A stretch of DNA of 64,000 bases from Brachypterus glaber. Lineage: Eukaryota; Arthropoda; Insecta; Coleoptera; Kateretidae. The stretch is taken from positions 30,755,667-30,819,666 of the forward strand of contig OY294051.1 of NCBI GenBank assembly GCA_958510825.1, written 5' to 3'. The notes under the pieces are model-generated. The model was not told the origin of the DNA and searched no databases. It was given only the letters and a program-made list of their open reading frames with translations. Both the position numbers and the translations under genes were made by a program. This document shows positions 21,773 through 33,177 of the stretch, one piece after another; position 1 is the stretch's first letter; the number at the start of each line of letters is the position of its first letter.

Positions 21773-23465
21773 ACACTACCCGACATGATTTATATACCAT
21801 TGATGAGATATATAGGGTCTAGAAGTATTTTTTCTCCTGATTTCAAATCCGTTTTTAGAATTCTTCCATCACGTCACAATTTTGATATACAGGGTGTTTT
21901 ATAATAAAAATAGGCATTTTTTTGAACGTCGGGAGATTTCACATTTATAAATATTTTTTTTTTCAAATTTGGTACACTTGTTAAAAATTTGTGTGCTTTT
22001 CGAATATTTTAAAAAAATTTTAAATATCGATTGTCATTTGTTTTTTATAATAAAAAGAAAAAGTTTTTTCGTTGCCAAAATTTCAAAAGATGGAAATTTT
22101 CGATGTAACTAACAAAAAAACACTCTGTATTTATATGGCTTCAATTTGGTTTCAATTTTTTTTTGAAGGACCTTCTGGAAGCGGCACAATATCAATTTTA
22201 AGTCAATTATGTCAGATATTTTAACAGCGTTTTGCATACTTTGAGAACAATAAGTAGGCTTTTTAGTACAAGTACAAGTACAAAAATTTGATTAAGTTAA
22301 GTTAATTTATTCAATCAATTAACTAGATGAAACGTTGCAAGCACCCTGTCAAAACATCGGCACTATTGTACACTAAAAAAAAACTTAAAAAGAGCTTTTA
22401 TTTAAAATATAATTTTTTGAAATCGAGTTATAAATATATGAAATATGCTAAAAAAAAACCTTTTACTGCTTTAAACGCCAATATCTTTTAAACAATGCGT
22501 TTTAGGAAAACGTTGTTTATAACATTTTTTGACCAATTTAAAATTATCTTTTATATAAGTGCTAAATTAACCAAACACAATAATAATTGCCTTAATTATA
22601 AAAAAAAAACGCTAAAAATAGAAGTTTTACCCTATTTTTACCCCCTTACCCCCAATCGTTTACCCCCAAAATCTAATCAGCGATAAGAAACAATATGCAA
22701 AAAACCGCTAGTCGATATCTCATGTAGAAACGGACGCAAAAAATTTTTTTGCTGCTTTCGACTCAGAATGGTCTGAAACGTCGAGAAATGTGAAAAAAAC
22801 GTGGTCAAAGATTTTTACTTTTCGGCGAAGATTTCAATAAATCGGCACTAAGTGCCGATGTAATAAAATAAACAAATAAATGATAAAAATAAATAAGGTT
22901 ACTTTTTAAACATAAATAAACTGTATCTTAAGAAGTAAATAGAACATTGACTTAAAATGTCAAATTCTGGTCCAAAGCCTACTTATTGTTCTTGAACTAT
23001 GCTGTTAAAATAGCTGACATAACGGACTTAAAATTAATATTGCGCCGCTTCCAGAAGGTCCTTCAAAAAAAAATTGAAATCGAAATGAAGCCAGATAAAT
23101 ACAGAGTGTTTTTTTCATAGTTACATCGAAAAATTCCATCTTTTGAAATTTTGGCAACGAAAAAACTTTTTCTTTTTATTATAAAAAACAAATGAAAATC
23201 GATGTTTAAAAAAAAATTAAAATATTCGAAAAGCACATAAATTTTTAACAAGTGTACCAAATTTGAAAAAAAAATATTTATAAATGTAAAATCCCCCGAC
23301 ATTTAAAAAAATGCATTTTTTTATTATAAAACGCCCTGTATATCAAAACTGTGACGTGATAGAAAAATTCTGAAAACGGATATGAAATCAGGGGAAAAAA
23401 CATTTCTGGACCCAATATATATCATAAATAGTATATTTCAAAAGTTTCAAATTGTCGGGTAGTGT
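21773..23465. mobile_element. Large foldback element, 1.7 kb
   Basis: Ends ACACTACCCGACA (left) and TGTCGGGTAGTGT (right) are inverted, and arms of about 490 bp remain alignable: GATATACAGGGTGTTTTATA / TATAAAACGCCCTGTATATC, CTTCTGGAAGCGGC / GCCGCTTCCAGAAG, and AACAATAAGTAGGC / GCCTACTTATTGTTC. A unique centre of about 700 bp (22265-22975) contains ATCGGCACT and AGTGCCGAT words but no protein. The internal TACAGGGTG-type box suggests an older foldback inside the arms. Confidence 0.85.
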
Positions 23466-23636
23466 TATCTATTAATTAATAACTAGCCGTAAAGCCTGTT
23501 TTCAACAGGAAAGCTTATACGTCAATTTTACAATGGTGGCGCTTTCGCTAGTTTTCTAATTTGTTTTAAATTTTTGGTCTTACAGACCCCCCTTGAAGAA
23601 AAAAATGGGGCTTTAGAATTTTCTCGTCTTTATACT

Positions 23637-23682
23637 ACCGTCAACTGGGGTGACTTCGGACGGTGTCACCCCAGTTGACGGT
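23637..23682. repeat. Short perfect hairpin CCGTCAACTGGGGTGAC
   Basis: ACCGTCAACTGGGGTGAC is inverted exactly against GTCACCCCAGTTGACGGT with a 10-nt loop. The GTCAACTGGGGTGA word occurs in many insect genomes as far as I recall, so it may be the remnant of a MITE. Confidence 0.85.
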
Positions 23683-24300
23683 ACACATTGTAAAACATGG
23701 GGGTAAAATTAGACAGTAATATTAAGATTAAATTATAAAATGTATATGATTTAAACCAAATTTTATACTGTTTTAAAGGAAATTTTCCTGAATCTTTAAA
23801 GGATTTTGGGTTTTGGGCCCACCCTCAACAGCACTGAAATACAGGATGTCTCAACGAAGCCGACTCGGTCGATATATAGTAAAGTATTCACTTTAGAGAA
23901 AAACTTTAAAGGGGAAAGTTATATGGTTTTAAAAAAGGCACATTCTAAAATTATTTTGAAATATACAAAAAGTAGTAGTGTGGGTAACATCTGACTTAAT
24001 TTTTTTAAATGGAATGGTATATTTTTATTATGTCATCTTACTTGTCATAAAAGTACCTTTATTTTAATAATATATTATATGGGCCTATTGTTTATAGTTT
24101 TTGAGATATAATTTTTTTTTTGAGAAAAAATTCATTTTTAGTGATGAGATAAGACCTGCTTCGATTTCTTTACTTTTTGTCAAAGATTAATAAAATTTTG
24201 CAAGCTTATCTTAAAAGGGTGTATCTAATTACTTTATGTACAAAAAGTAAAATGTTTTATACAGGGCGTTCAAAATTAATATTTAAACTTTTGGAATTTC
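23683..24300. other. AT-rich spacer with repeat scraps
   Basis: ATACAGGATGTCTCAACGAA (near 23840) and ATACAGGGCGTTCAAAATTA (near 24260) look like ends of TACAGGGTG-type insect repeats. No ORF is credible. Confidence 0.35.
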
Positions 24301-24309
24301 AAACATTAA

Positions 24310-24415
24310 AAAATAATTTTTTTTTTAATGGAATGCTATATTTTTTATTTACTCATTAAATGTAGAATAAAATTCTACATTTAATAATATAGCATTCCAT
24401 TAAAAAAAAATCATT
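24310..24415. repeat. AT-rich hairpin
   Basis: TTTTTTTTTAATGGAATGCTATA is inverted against TATAGCATTCCATTAAAAAAAA, with ATTAAATGTAGAAT / ATTCTACATTTAAT inside. A third, direct AATGGAATGCTGTAGTTTTT follows at 24422. Confidence 0.75.
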
Positions 24416-24480
24416 TTTTTTAATGGAATGCTGTAGTTTTTATTTACTCATATTTTGTCGGGATCGAAGGAAAAATAGTG

Positions 24481-24599
24481 TACATAACTCGTTGGAAAGT
24501 GTATTTTATACACTCGTGGGGTTTCCTCACTCGCCTGGCGGCTCGTTCGTAAACCTTCCCACTCGCGTGAAATATGTTACTTTTACACTAGTTATGTAA
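24481..24599. repeat. CGAG-type hairpin 4
   Basis: TACATAACTCGTTGGAAAGT pairs with ACTTTTACACTAGTTATGTA, again CTCG on one side and CTAG on the other. The apex is CTCGCCTGGCGGCTCG, followed by CCCACTCGCGTG. Confidence 0.75.
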
Positions 24600-24726
24600 T
24601 ATAATATATTTCACCACCTTTCTAGCACCCAAAGGACCTGGCGATTTTAAATCAGCCTAATTTGAATGTACTTATAAGACATATATAAAATACAGCCGGG
24701 AGAAAAAAATGAAATGAACATGGTCA

Positions 24727-24828
24727 CGCTCCTAGGGGGGGTCATTTCAGAGTGTTACGCCCATGCGTTACAGGGGGGGGGGTCCAAAATGATCAAAATT
24801 TGCGTTACGTAAAACTTGAACGTTCCGT
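24727..24828. mobile_element. Truncated GGGAACG-family MITE
   Basis: Only the right end (TTTGCGTTACGTAAAACTTG, CGTTCC) and part of the interior (GAGTGTTACGCCCATG, CAAAATGATC) remain. Same interior variant as 18985 and 55395. Confidence 0.65.
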
Positions 24829-25251
24829 TAGACTATATTACCAACATGTGACTCACATGATGTGTAACATATAGAATAGTAACGAGAATAGTAACTAAAT
24901 ATTATTTTTTTTTTAGAAATTTTTAGTATGGAAAAATGAGGAATAAATTTTTGAAAAAAAGAACCACTCTAATGTGCGTATATACATTTCAGTGCTCTAA
25001 AATGAGTCACACGGTGTATTCCTATAACTGGTTTTCCTTGAGATGGTATCATCAAAATCTCTTTGGTTTGATTCCATGGGAATCTGCTAGGTTCGGACCA
25101 TCTTCGTGATTTTTATTTTATTTATGCAAGGGGAAACAGGACAGTTTGTCATCATCCCTAAGTTATCAGTTACAAGACAAATTTGATGCAGCTTTCCATC
25201 CCACCTAGCCAGTTCTTTAATTTCCCTAAAAAATTTACACCCTACACCCTT

Positions 25252-25605
25252 GGGAGGCATAGCTTAGTGGCTAGCGCGTATTTATTTATTTATTTATTTA
25301 TTTATTTCTGCAATATATTACATAAGCATGGAGAGCCCCAAATAAGCTTTCGGCTTGTGCTATGAATAGCAAGCCTACTAGCGTGAGTTCGAATCTCACT
25401 GGCGCCGATTCGCCTTTTTCAGTTAATTAATAATTAAAATTTGGCGAAGGTGATAAGTGAAACGGACACTCCCTAGAAACTGGTTCGAAAGTCAGTATAA
25501 GCCGGTGGTTCCCTCTACTACTAGCCCACACACGTCCTGGACTTAGGGGATGCTTAATTAAGTAGAATAGTAAGAGGTTAAACAAACAAACAAAAAACAA
25601 AACAA
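25252..25605 (+). mobile_element. tRNA-derived SINE, copy 2, interrupted
   Basis: Begins GGGAGGCATAGCTTAGTGGC (A box). The B box GCGTGAGTTCGAATCTCACT lies at about 25382-25400, followed by GGCGCCGA, GGCGAAGG, GCCGGTGGTTCCCTCTACTA and GGATGCTTAATTAAG. It ends in an AAAC-rich tail (25590-25605). It matches copy 1 (16471-16728) except that an 89-bp piece separates A and B boxes. Confidence 0.88.
25281..25369 (-). mobile_element. LINE or SINE 3' tail inserted in the SINE head
   Basis: Read on the minus strand: CACAAGCCGAAAGCTTATTT, GGGGCTCTCCATGCTTATGT, then an (AAAT)n tail (25281-25306 in + orientation as TTTA repeats). The same sequence occurs at 34685-34760 on the plus strand. It splits the pol III promoter of the SINE. 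Confidence 0.8.
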
Positions 25606-27424
25606 TTTTTATATGTGAACTGTATTCCATTTAAAGGTTGCCTACCTTTCTTTTAACATTTTCTCATATCAACACATTCGAAGGCTCTATTTTTTTCCTA
25701 TCTGCCATACAATAATTTATAAATTAATTCGTGACTTTTTGAATTGACAGCGTTGCAACCAATGATTTAGAGAAAGGGACAAGGCTTCAATTCTGCGCGA
25801 GCGACTGACATAGGTGGCATCCATTTTGAATCCTATTTGTTGCGCGAAATTTAAATTGCCCAGACTGGGATTGGATATACTACCTATAAGAAAAGTCCTT
25901 AGAAATGACTAATTTTAAAGGTTTCAGGATTTAAAAATAGCGTTATAAATGGCGCATGCAGGAATAACGCGATGGGGCAGGGGGCGCCACCCCTCGACCA
26001 CGCTCGGGTTGGGATAATCTACTGTCCAGTAAAATTATGTAGTTGGTGATCTTAGGGATGTCCCCAGGGGGTTAAATACCCTGCAAAGTTGGGTAGTTGG
26101 GAAAAAGTGACCGCAAAAAGGTTTTTTAGCCTCTTTTTCAAACATCTTTAACTTCGATTGAAATTGATAAAATGTAACGTATAAGTGCTCAAAATTTTTG
26201 TCTGGTCATGAACTTGTGCAAAAAGCAAGATTTATTTTTCTAGACGCTAATCATCCCCTTAAACAAAGGGTAACTAGGGGTACTTGAATTGAATTTTATA
26301 CCAAACTTTCTCACATTTTATTAAACATAACTGATTGGATCCCTTTAACTCGATTTTTTTTGAGATATTTTATAATTTACTACTTTTTTGGTGCTTGGGG
26401 TAACCCTCTTTGTGGGGGTGGATTTTCATCAAATCCAAGGGTGATACCCCCTTTACGTGTTTTTTATGTTTTATGTTACAGAAAATTATTTTAAAAACAC
26501 ATTTTTCTGTACTCTGTCACTATTTGTAGGGGCGATAAGCTGTTTTTTATTCGTAAAATTTACTAATTGGGAAAATGGGGTGGTACAGTTAGAAAAGTCA
26601 GAAGTCGTTTTTTTAATCTTCAAAATTTTCCGTCTTTCCGTCAGGGGTAAAATTCTTAAATTTTCCGACAGTCAGGGGTAAAGCTTTCCTCAATCTTTAG
26701 CTGGGAAAATGTTCTTTAAGCATTTTTGGATTATACCTAATAACTTTTGATTTCGAAAATTTTTTACCAACCTTGCCGGGTCCCCCGAAGGACCGGGCTC
26801 TGCAACTTTCTACCCCATATGCCAGATTATTATAGGAAAATCTCCTGGAAATATACCCACAAGACAAAAATTTTCGCATGAGATCCGCCTGTTGCAACTG
26901 AGAACTAGCAAGTGATTTACTTTCTGTCGTCCTCTATTGTATTCTAATGCTCTTGCCTAGGCATCTAAGATCGCTACACCTAAAAGAACAAAGTAATCGA
27001 GATCATTTAATTTTAATTGCATTTAATTTGCATTTAAATAATAATTAAATCGGGAAGTGACGAAGAATTTCAATTAATTTTGTTCTATGTTGAAAAAGTA
27101 CTAAAATACTATGTATAGGGGAGACAGAGGCTTGTGTGACATGTTTCCAATAGTAGTTACAAGGGGCCGAAACCAAATGTTTCAACTAAGAAGTATTAAG
27201 TGTTTTTTAACTTTAATTAATAAGTATGTTTTTTATAAACCTATATTAATAAAGGTTAAAAAACAAAGTTTTATACTGGAATTTTTATTATGTAAGAAAG
27301 AAAACTTATTATAAACATTTTTACACAGATTTTCTAACAATCTTTTTAACATGGAGGTTTTTCGTTCTTAACCCCCAAGCTTAATCAATTAATATATCTT
27401 ACAAGGTGGTCCAACGTACGAGAT
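25606..27424. other. Unrecognised intergenic stretch
   Basis: The part 25970-26450 is GC-richer (GGGGCAGGGGGCGCCACC) and may be a dispersed repeat without a second copy here. Near 27108 stands TATAGGGGAGACAGAGGCTT, also repeat-like. Short ORFs at 26457 and 27111 have no recognisable features. Confidence 0.3.
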
Positions 27425-27459
27425 GTATGTCCCGTATAAGCTCATACGTTGGGTAACTT

Positions 27460-27540
27460 TTATTTTACTATTCACAGCGCCTGCGCTAGAATAGTATAAT
27501 AACTATACGGTAGTTTCAAATTTTATAAAATTTAAAAAAA
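27460..27540 (+). repeat. Dispersed repeat with ACAGCGCCTGCGCTAGAATA
   Basis: ACAGCGCCTGCGCTAGAATA, CTATACGGTAGTTT and an AATCG-rich follow-on recur at 61548-61610 in the same orientation. Confidence 0.7.
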
Positions 27541-28396
27541 TCGTCATGGACAAAAATTTTTGGGATACATATGCCAACTTTAAAACCGTAGTAGTTAGAT
27601 ATCATTTAACTTTAACAAGTAGTGATTTTTTAATGTCCTGTTCAACTTTTTTTTGTAAATTAATATTAATTATTTATCGATGACGTAAACAAAAGTGCCA
27701 AAAAAATCCTTTTCTCTGCCAAGACCCCTTACTTGCTTATTAAACAAAGTTTTGTTAAATAGGTAAATTGATGTCCCCTACCACCCCAGAAAGTTTTTCG
27801 GAATGTTTTTGGGACACCCTGTATATTTCTCTTTGAAGTTTTTGTGATAAAATAATATTACTATTTTTATAAAAATCAATTTAGTGTGAAGGCTTAGTTC
27901 CCATTGTGCTTTAAACAGATTTATATTTTTATAATAAGACCAAAACCCGTTTAGGTAAAAACTAACAAAAGACCGAAATAGGAAGATACCATTATTTCTA
28001 TTATCTATTTAGCCGCAATTTCTAGGAAAATCAAGTAAACTTAGACATGTTTTTCTTCGGCACTAATGGAATTAGAAGGCTTTTTAATAACATGTTAAGT
28101 GTTTTTTTTAAGTCGTAGGTACTAGGTATTTGTCTTATTTTGTATCTTAAAGATAAGCAACGCTGTAAAAAGTGTGTCATCAGTTTTTTTATGTTTGGTT
28201 TATGAAATGCTAACTTTTTGATCCCATTCTAAAATGTTAAGAAAATTCGGAATTTAATTTGAACCGAGGTCGAATATTAAATAAAATTTAGTAAATGTAT
28301 TCCTTTCTTTGTGTACGATATTGTTAACATTTTTTACAGTGTGGCACTTATTAAAATACTAATGTTATGTTATGTAATTTATTTTTTTGGATCTAT
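27541..28396. other. AT-rich spacer with one repeat end
   Basis: GGGACACCCTGTATATTTC near 27810 resembles the right end of TACAGGGTG-type elements. Nothing else identified. Confidence 0.35.
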
Positions 28397-29320
28397 CCAG
28401 AGACGTGCCTAGACAGACAAAATGTGTTAAGCTTAACACATTTTTGCCCCTGTTTTATGTGTATTTTTCTTGAATTTTGTGTGAAAAATATAGATACCTT
28501 GAGTAAAACTACATAAAAAAAGTCATATAGTGTAACACTTTAGGAGCAACCGTTTTCAAAAAAAAAATGCAATTAAGAGGAAGTAACATTTTGTGCCACC
28601 AAAAATGTAACTTTTTAAAAGGCTATTACTCCTTTAATATTAAATTTAGGTGTTTCGGTGAAGACAAGGGCGTAGATGAGGGGGGGTAATGGGGGGTAAT
28701 TACCCCCCCCCATAGGCGTGGGCGCCAATTTTGTTTGCAGGGCGCCAAGTTTGGTAGAAACCGTCAGGGACACAGTTTTTTTTCTTGTTGGTATTTTTTT
28801 GGGTGCCAAGTTTGGTAGAAACCGTCAGGGACAAAGCTTTTGTCTTGGGGAATTTTTTTGGGCGCCGTCATTTTTTTTGTAGGGGCGCCACGTAGAAACC
28901 GTCAGGGACAAAGCTTTTTTTCTTGATGGCATTTTTTGGGGGGCAATTTTTTTTTGTAGGCGTACAAAGCTTTATTTTAGGGTGTTTTTTCTTTTGCTAG
29001 GGGTGCCAAATTTGAGGCTTGAAAGGCCGGCCCTGGGTATTACCCCCCCCCCCATAGAAGAAAAAGATCTACGCCCTTGGGTGAAGAATACTTTTTTGGT
29101 TAATTTTAAATGCCCTGCAACATTAAAACTTTATTGGTGTTTTTTGTTCCCAATTCTTCGAAGGGCCATGGCAAAACCTCGTCGCTCTATCTCAAAGGGT
29201 TATTAATTAAAAAGTCTATTTTTACAAATTTAAAGGGTCTCTTGGGGTTCGTTTCCGGACATATGTTTCCAAGTTGGTTTTTCGTGTTTTATGATGTAGA
29301 ATCATCCCCTTCATTTAATT
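28397..29320 (-). repeat. Diverged copy of the 39.3-kb foldback family
   Basis: Runs such as AACGGTTGCTCCTA-like, GCAATTAAGAGGAAGTAACA, TTTTAAAAGGCTATTACTCC and AAATTTAGGTGTTT match 39490-39780 inverted, and TTTCCGGACATATGTTTCCA resembles the other arm. It is interrupted by the hAT MITE at 28665-29079. Confidence 0.7.
28665..29079. mobile_element. hAT-type MITE with 8-bp duplication
   Basis: TIR CAAGGGCGTAGAT (left) and ATCTACGCCCTTG (right) are perfect over 13 bp. The flanks carry the same 8 bp, GGTGAAGA, at 28657-28664 and 29080-29087, as expected for hAT. C-rich tracts of 8 or more lie just inside both ends. The interior has four or five imperfect units of about 60 bp with GGGCGCCAAGTTTGGTAGAA and ACCGTCAGGGACAAAGC. 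No transposase. Confidence 0.9.
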
Positions 29321-29854
29321 TCAAAAAAACTACAAACACCGTGTATGGCTACGGGAAAGCAAAGAATGTACAAACAATACTACCTTGTAGAAAGCGTAAA
29401 CATTTTTTTGTTTTGAAATTTCCTGTACTTCTTTATAATTATCAGTTTATTAAATATCGTATGCTTGTCAGGGTGGTCCTTAAAAAATACATTTATTGAG
29501 ACGCTTCCCGAATCAGCTACAAATTGTCTAAAAATTATGTGTACCAAATTCCAGGTAAATAGCTCAACACGTGTCGCATCGAGTCTAAAAAAAGGGACAC
29601 AATTTGCCTTAAGGCATATTTGTGAGGGTGTAAAAGTCAAATGGCATGTCCTATCTAAACGCAGTACATCCAAATATGTTAAGAAATAACAAAAAAAACC
29701 TAAAAATTCTGGAAAAAGGATTAACAACTTACATAAATTTTTAAATTAACAAAAATTTTATTTTTGAACATTATTTGTTCTTTGCATTTTTTTACCCCCT
29801 CGTATTAACGTTATGTTTTCGGCCTCATTTTAAGATAATTTCAAACTAGTTTAA
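29321..29854. other. Probable repeat fragment with overlapping ORFs
   Basis: Overlapping frames on both strands (about 75-115 codons) cover 29380-29727. The sequence (GTACCAAATTCCAGGTAAAT and neighbours) resembles dispersed insect repeats; I see no conserved domain, no splice context and no reason to prefer a strand. Confidence 0.3.
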
Positions 29855-30074
29855 GGATGCGTTCAAGTATTACGTAACGCTAATTGTAGCAAAATTCATA
29901 CACTTCATACCCCGGTTCTCGCGTTATTGGAGGCTGTAGAAATTTTGGCAACCCCCCAAATAGGGAGGGGGTGTTGGGGTGTAGCCAAAATATAAAACCC
30001 CTACAGCCTTTAATAAAGCGAGAACCGGGGTATAAAGTGCTACTATTAGCGCTACGCAATACTTGAACGTTCCC
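29855..30074. mobile_element. PIF/Harbinger-like MITE B (GGGAACG family)
   Basis: Same layout as MITE A: GCGTTCAAGTATTACGTAAC at the left (the first bases mutated), CCCCGGTTCTCGCGTTATT and its inverse in the arms, and ATACTTGAACGTTCCC at the right. The centre differs (AACCCCCCAAATAGGGAGGG). The flanks TAA and TTA do not match exactly, so it is older. Confidence 0.8.
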
Positions 30075-30959
30075 TTAGGGGACGTCGCAAAAATATATAT
30101 TTTTCAGGAGCATCCTAATGTATATTTGTTTTAAATACTTACAATGCGTAATTTATGAAAATATTAGTTCCACTTTCTGTAGGTGCTAATATAAACAAAC
30201 TGTATGCATTTATAAAAATAAACAAAGATAAATGCATTGCTTTTTAATGGCCCGGAAGCCATATTTACAAATAAATATTAACTTACCGTTGCACTTTTGA
30301 AAGAAAGTATCTATTTACGATTAAGTAAAATTAAAAAAAATAAATAAAGGGAAACATGAGACATCGAGTAAAGTATGATGAGGTGTCATAAAGCGGAAAG
30401 GGGATATGGACCCACCGTGACGTCACGCAAAAGTTTATTTTTTCATTTTAATTAAAAATATTTCAGGTTTTAGAATTAAAAATATAAATATTGAAGTTAA
30501 GTCACGGCACCGTATTCTTATGTTTTATGTTCTTATGCAAGCTTCTGGATAGGCCTTAATGTAACATGTAATGTAATATACTGCTACAGCTGATACTGCT
30601 ACTACAACTGTCTAATAGACCATGCACCATATTCTGTCATGTTTAATGCGTTTCTCTGATTATTCATTATTTTTTATTACCTATGTTCTCACGTAGTTTT
30701 TTGTTTACTTTTTTTGTTATTTTTAATATGGTAATTCCCGATGAAAATAGACACAACTGGTCTGGTATCGTACCACTAATCTAATCACGTCCGAAAGGAT
30801 ACGTGATTAAATTTGCTTGACGATTCAACATTCAAAATTGTCTAGTAAGCAAAGAAACGATTTAAATACATCTCACATGAAAATATCACAATTATTAATT
30901 TAAAAAACTAAAATAGTTTCCCCAACCATAAACGTTACAACTATTCCTTTTTAGTTGAT
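30075..30959. other. Spacer, one small hairpin
   Basis: AATCACGTCCGAAAGGATACGTGATT (30783-30810) forms a small hairpin. Otherwise AT-rich DNA without recognised features; GTGACGTCACG near 30417 is a CRE-like word without context. Confidence 0.4.
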
Positions 30960-31900
30960 ACATCCAAAGAATTAGTTGAAACCAACATACAGAAATCTGG
31001 TTAACACATCCAGAACTCTGGTTGTACCAACCATTTATCTATTTGTCTCATCCATATTTCTATAGTTGTTCTGTATTTTACTATTTGATATAGTTGGTAC
31101 AGTTGTACATCTTTAAATATAGTTGGTACAACCAGAAATATAGCTGGTACAGCCAGAAACATAATTGGTAGAAACCTAGTTGATATAGTTGTTATAGTTG
31201 TACATCCAGAAATATAGTTGGTACAATCAGAAATATAGCTGGTACAGCCAGAAACATAATTGGTAGAAACATAGTTGATATAGTTGTTATAGTTGTACAT
31301 CCAGAAATATAGTTGGTACAACCAGAAATATAGCTGGTACAGCCAGAAACATAATTGGTACAACCAGAAACATAGTTGGTACAACCATAAGTATAGTTGT
31401 TACGACCAGAAATCTGGTTGGTGTAACCAGAAATCTGGTTACGGCTACTATTACACTAGTTGTGTAATCCAGTCTAATAGTGTTTGTAACACTTCTAGAT
31501 TATATTTCTAGATATTTAGTTTCTGGATGTACCAACTATTTGAAATAGTTGGTTCTTGGCTCTTTTTTTAACGATTATTTTAATTTTAAATAGAACCAAA
31601 ATATTAGTCGAAACAGAATTCTGGTTGAACGAACCATATTTTTTGATATACCAACTATATAAAATAGTTAAATATGGAAGACCTAAAAAAATATGGATGG
31701 AACAGTTAGATAATTGGTTGGCACAACCAGAGTTCTGGATGTATCAATCAAATTTATGTATGTTTTAACTAGTTTTCTGGATGGATTAACCAAACATAAT
31801 CAGTTAATAGTTGGGGCAACTATATTAGATTTTTTGGTGTAGATAATTAGTTGGTACAACCAGGTTTCGGGATGTATTAACATTTGAAATAGTTGGCGAT
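30960..31900. repeat. Minisatellite of TTGGTACAACCAGAAATATAG units
   Basis: Imperfect units of about 21 bp, well ordered at 31100-31460 and decayed outward. Around 31119-31400 a higher-order period of about 95 bp is visible (ATATAGTTGGTACAA at 31118, 31212 and 31307). Long frames on both strands rich in Tyr, Gln, Trp and Leu arise from the repeat. Confidence 0.85.
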
Positions 31901-32211
31901 GAATATATATTCTTTACAATTTGTTTTGGTAAAATGGTACCTGTACATGTAACTGTCCGCTTACAATACATGCTATTCTTATGTTTCGTGCCGGACTCTC
32001 TTGATTATTATCCCTATTTTTTGCTTTGAGGGAAGAAATAAATGATACACATGATTGATGTCTAATTTTTACCCCAAGCACACTATAAATTTCGATCAGT
32101 TTTCAAGTTGCAATTTAAACCAATCTTGATTGGCCATGAGCACTTTCCGATGCCATAATCACGGTGCGGTAGATGAAATATTTAGTTCGACTTTTTAAAT
32201 AATAGTATATT
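31901..32211. other. Spacer, nothing recognised
   Basis: No feature supported. Confidence 0.4.
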
Positions 32212-32312
32212 CTGTAACAAGTGTAGAATGGATGTTTGTCACCCGAGCCGCGCGATAGCGGAGAGGGGGACGGTCCACGAGTGAGGAATTGACACTCTAC
32301 ACGAGTTGCAGG
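32212..32312. repeat. CGAG-type hairpin 5
   Basis: CTGTAACAAGTGTAGAATGG pairs with TCTACACGAGTTGCAG, and the inner GTCACCCGAGCCGCGCGATA leads to AGCGG and a G-rich strand ending GTCCACGAGTGAGGAATTGAC. GAGCCG and CACGAGTT are shared with hairpins 1, 3 and 4. Confidence 0.65.
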
Positions 32313-32474
32313 CTATACTTTTTCTACGACTGAAGTTTTATACATCATTTTTTTTTATAAATTACATAACCAAAAGTTTAAAAAAAAAACAATAATACAT
32401 CCAGTAATTTAATTTTTATCTAATAATTTAATATTTTATAGTAAATTTTGTATTTCGTTGATTTTGCTAAAAAT

Positions 32475-32557
32475 ATGAAACCTATAACGGTATATGTAAC
32501 CTATCACGGAATGTGCCATAAAACGTAATAGGTTTCATATACCGCAATAGGTTTCAT
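32475..32557. repeat. 83-bp hairpin
   Basis: ATGAAACCTATAACGGTATA with its continuation is inverted against ATACCGCAATAGGTTTCAT; the arms of 30 nt have three or four mismatches and a 23-nt loop. Confidence 0.75.
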
Positions 32558-33177
32558 CCGCTTATGTATACCGTAAGAGTTTTCTGTGCGATTTGACTAA
32601 CATTCTAAGATGGTCGTAGAAAAACATATTTTTTAAAATAAATTGATTCTATAAGACCCAAGGATCATTTAAGGCAAATAACCGCGTATGTAAAGTCACG
32701 TTTTTTTGGCGGATAGACCTTTTTTTATTACATCATTCGATAGAGCTTATTTTTCTGAGCAACTTTGCCTGCTAACCGCCAAAAGGGGGGTTTAGACCTA
32801 ATTAGACGAAAATAAAATATTTTGACGTTAGACCCTTTACTATTAAACCAGTCGATAGGGATCATTTGTCGAAACAACTATATTTGAATTCAAAAATAGC
32901 CATTTTGTATTTCTTAATCGCGAATAACTAAAAAACAGCTGAAGCTAAAAAAAACATACAATAAAAATAGTTTTTTTTTCTTTAAACTCTATGCACTTTT
33001 TTATGTTTGCCTTAAATGATTCTTAGGTCTATAGATTCGATTTATTAAAAAAAAATAGCTTTATTTAAAGTCGAACTAAATTTTTCTTCTGTTGCACCGT
33101 GTATTATACGATATTAACTATTGATTGTTGTTCGTTTTCAGTCAATTTATAAGTACCAGATTTTTAATCCAATAATC
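32558..33177. other. AT-rich spacer
   Basis: No feature recognised. ATAGACCT and GACCTAATTAGACG words recur but do not form an array. Confidence 0.35.

Noticed and set aside
23063..23302. Phe-rich 79-codon ORF
   Set aside because: Lies in the arm of the 1.7-kb foldback; AT-rich chance frame.
29110..29727. Gene at overlapping ORFs of 115-129 codons
   Set aside because: Open on both strands, no domain, and sequence looks like dispersed repeat DNA.
31001..31511. Tyr/Gln/Trp-rich ORFs on both strands
   Set aside because: Produced by the 21-bp minisatellite.
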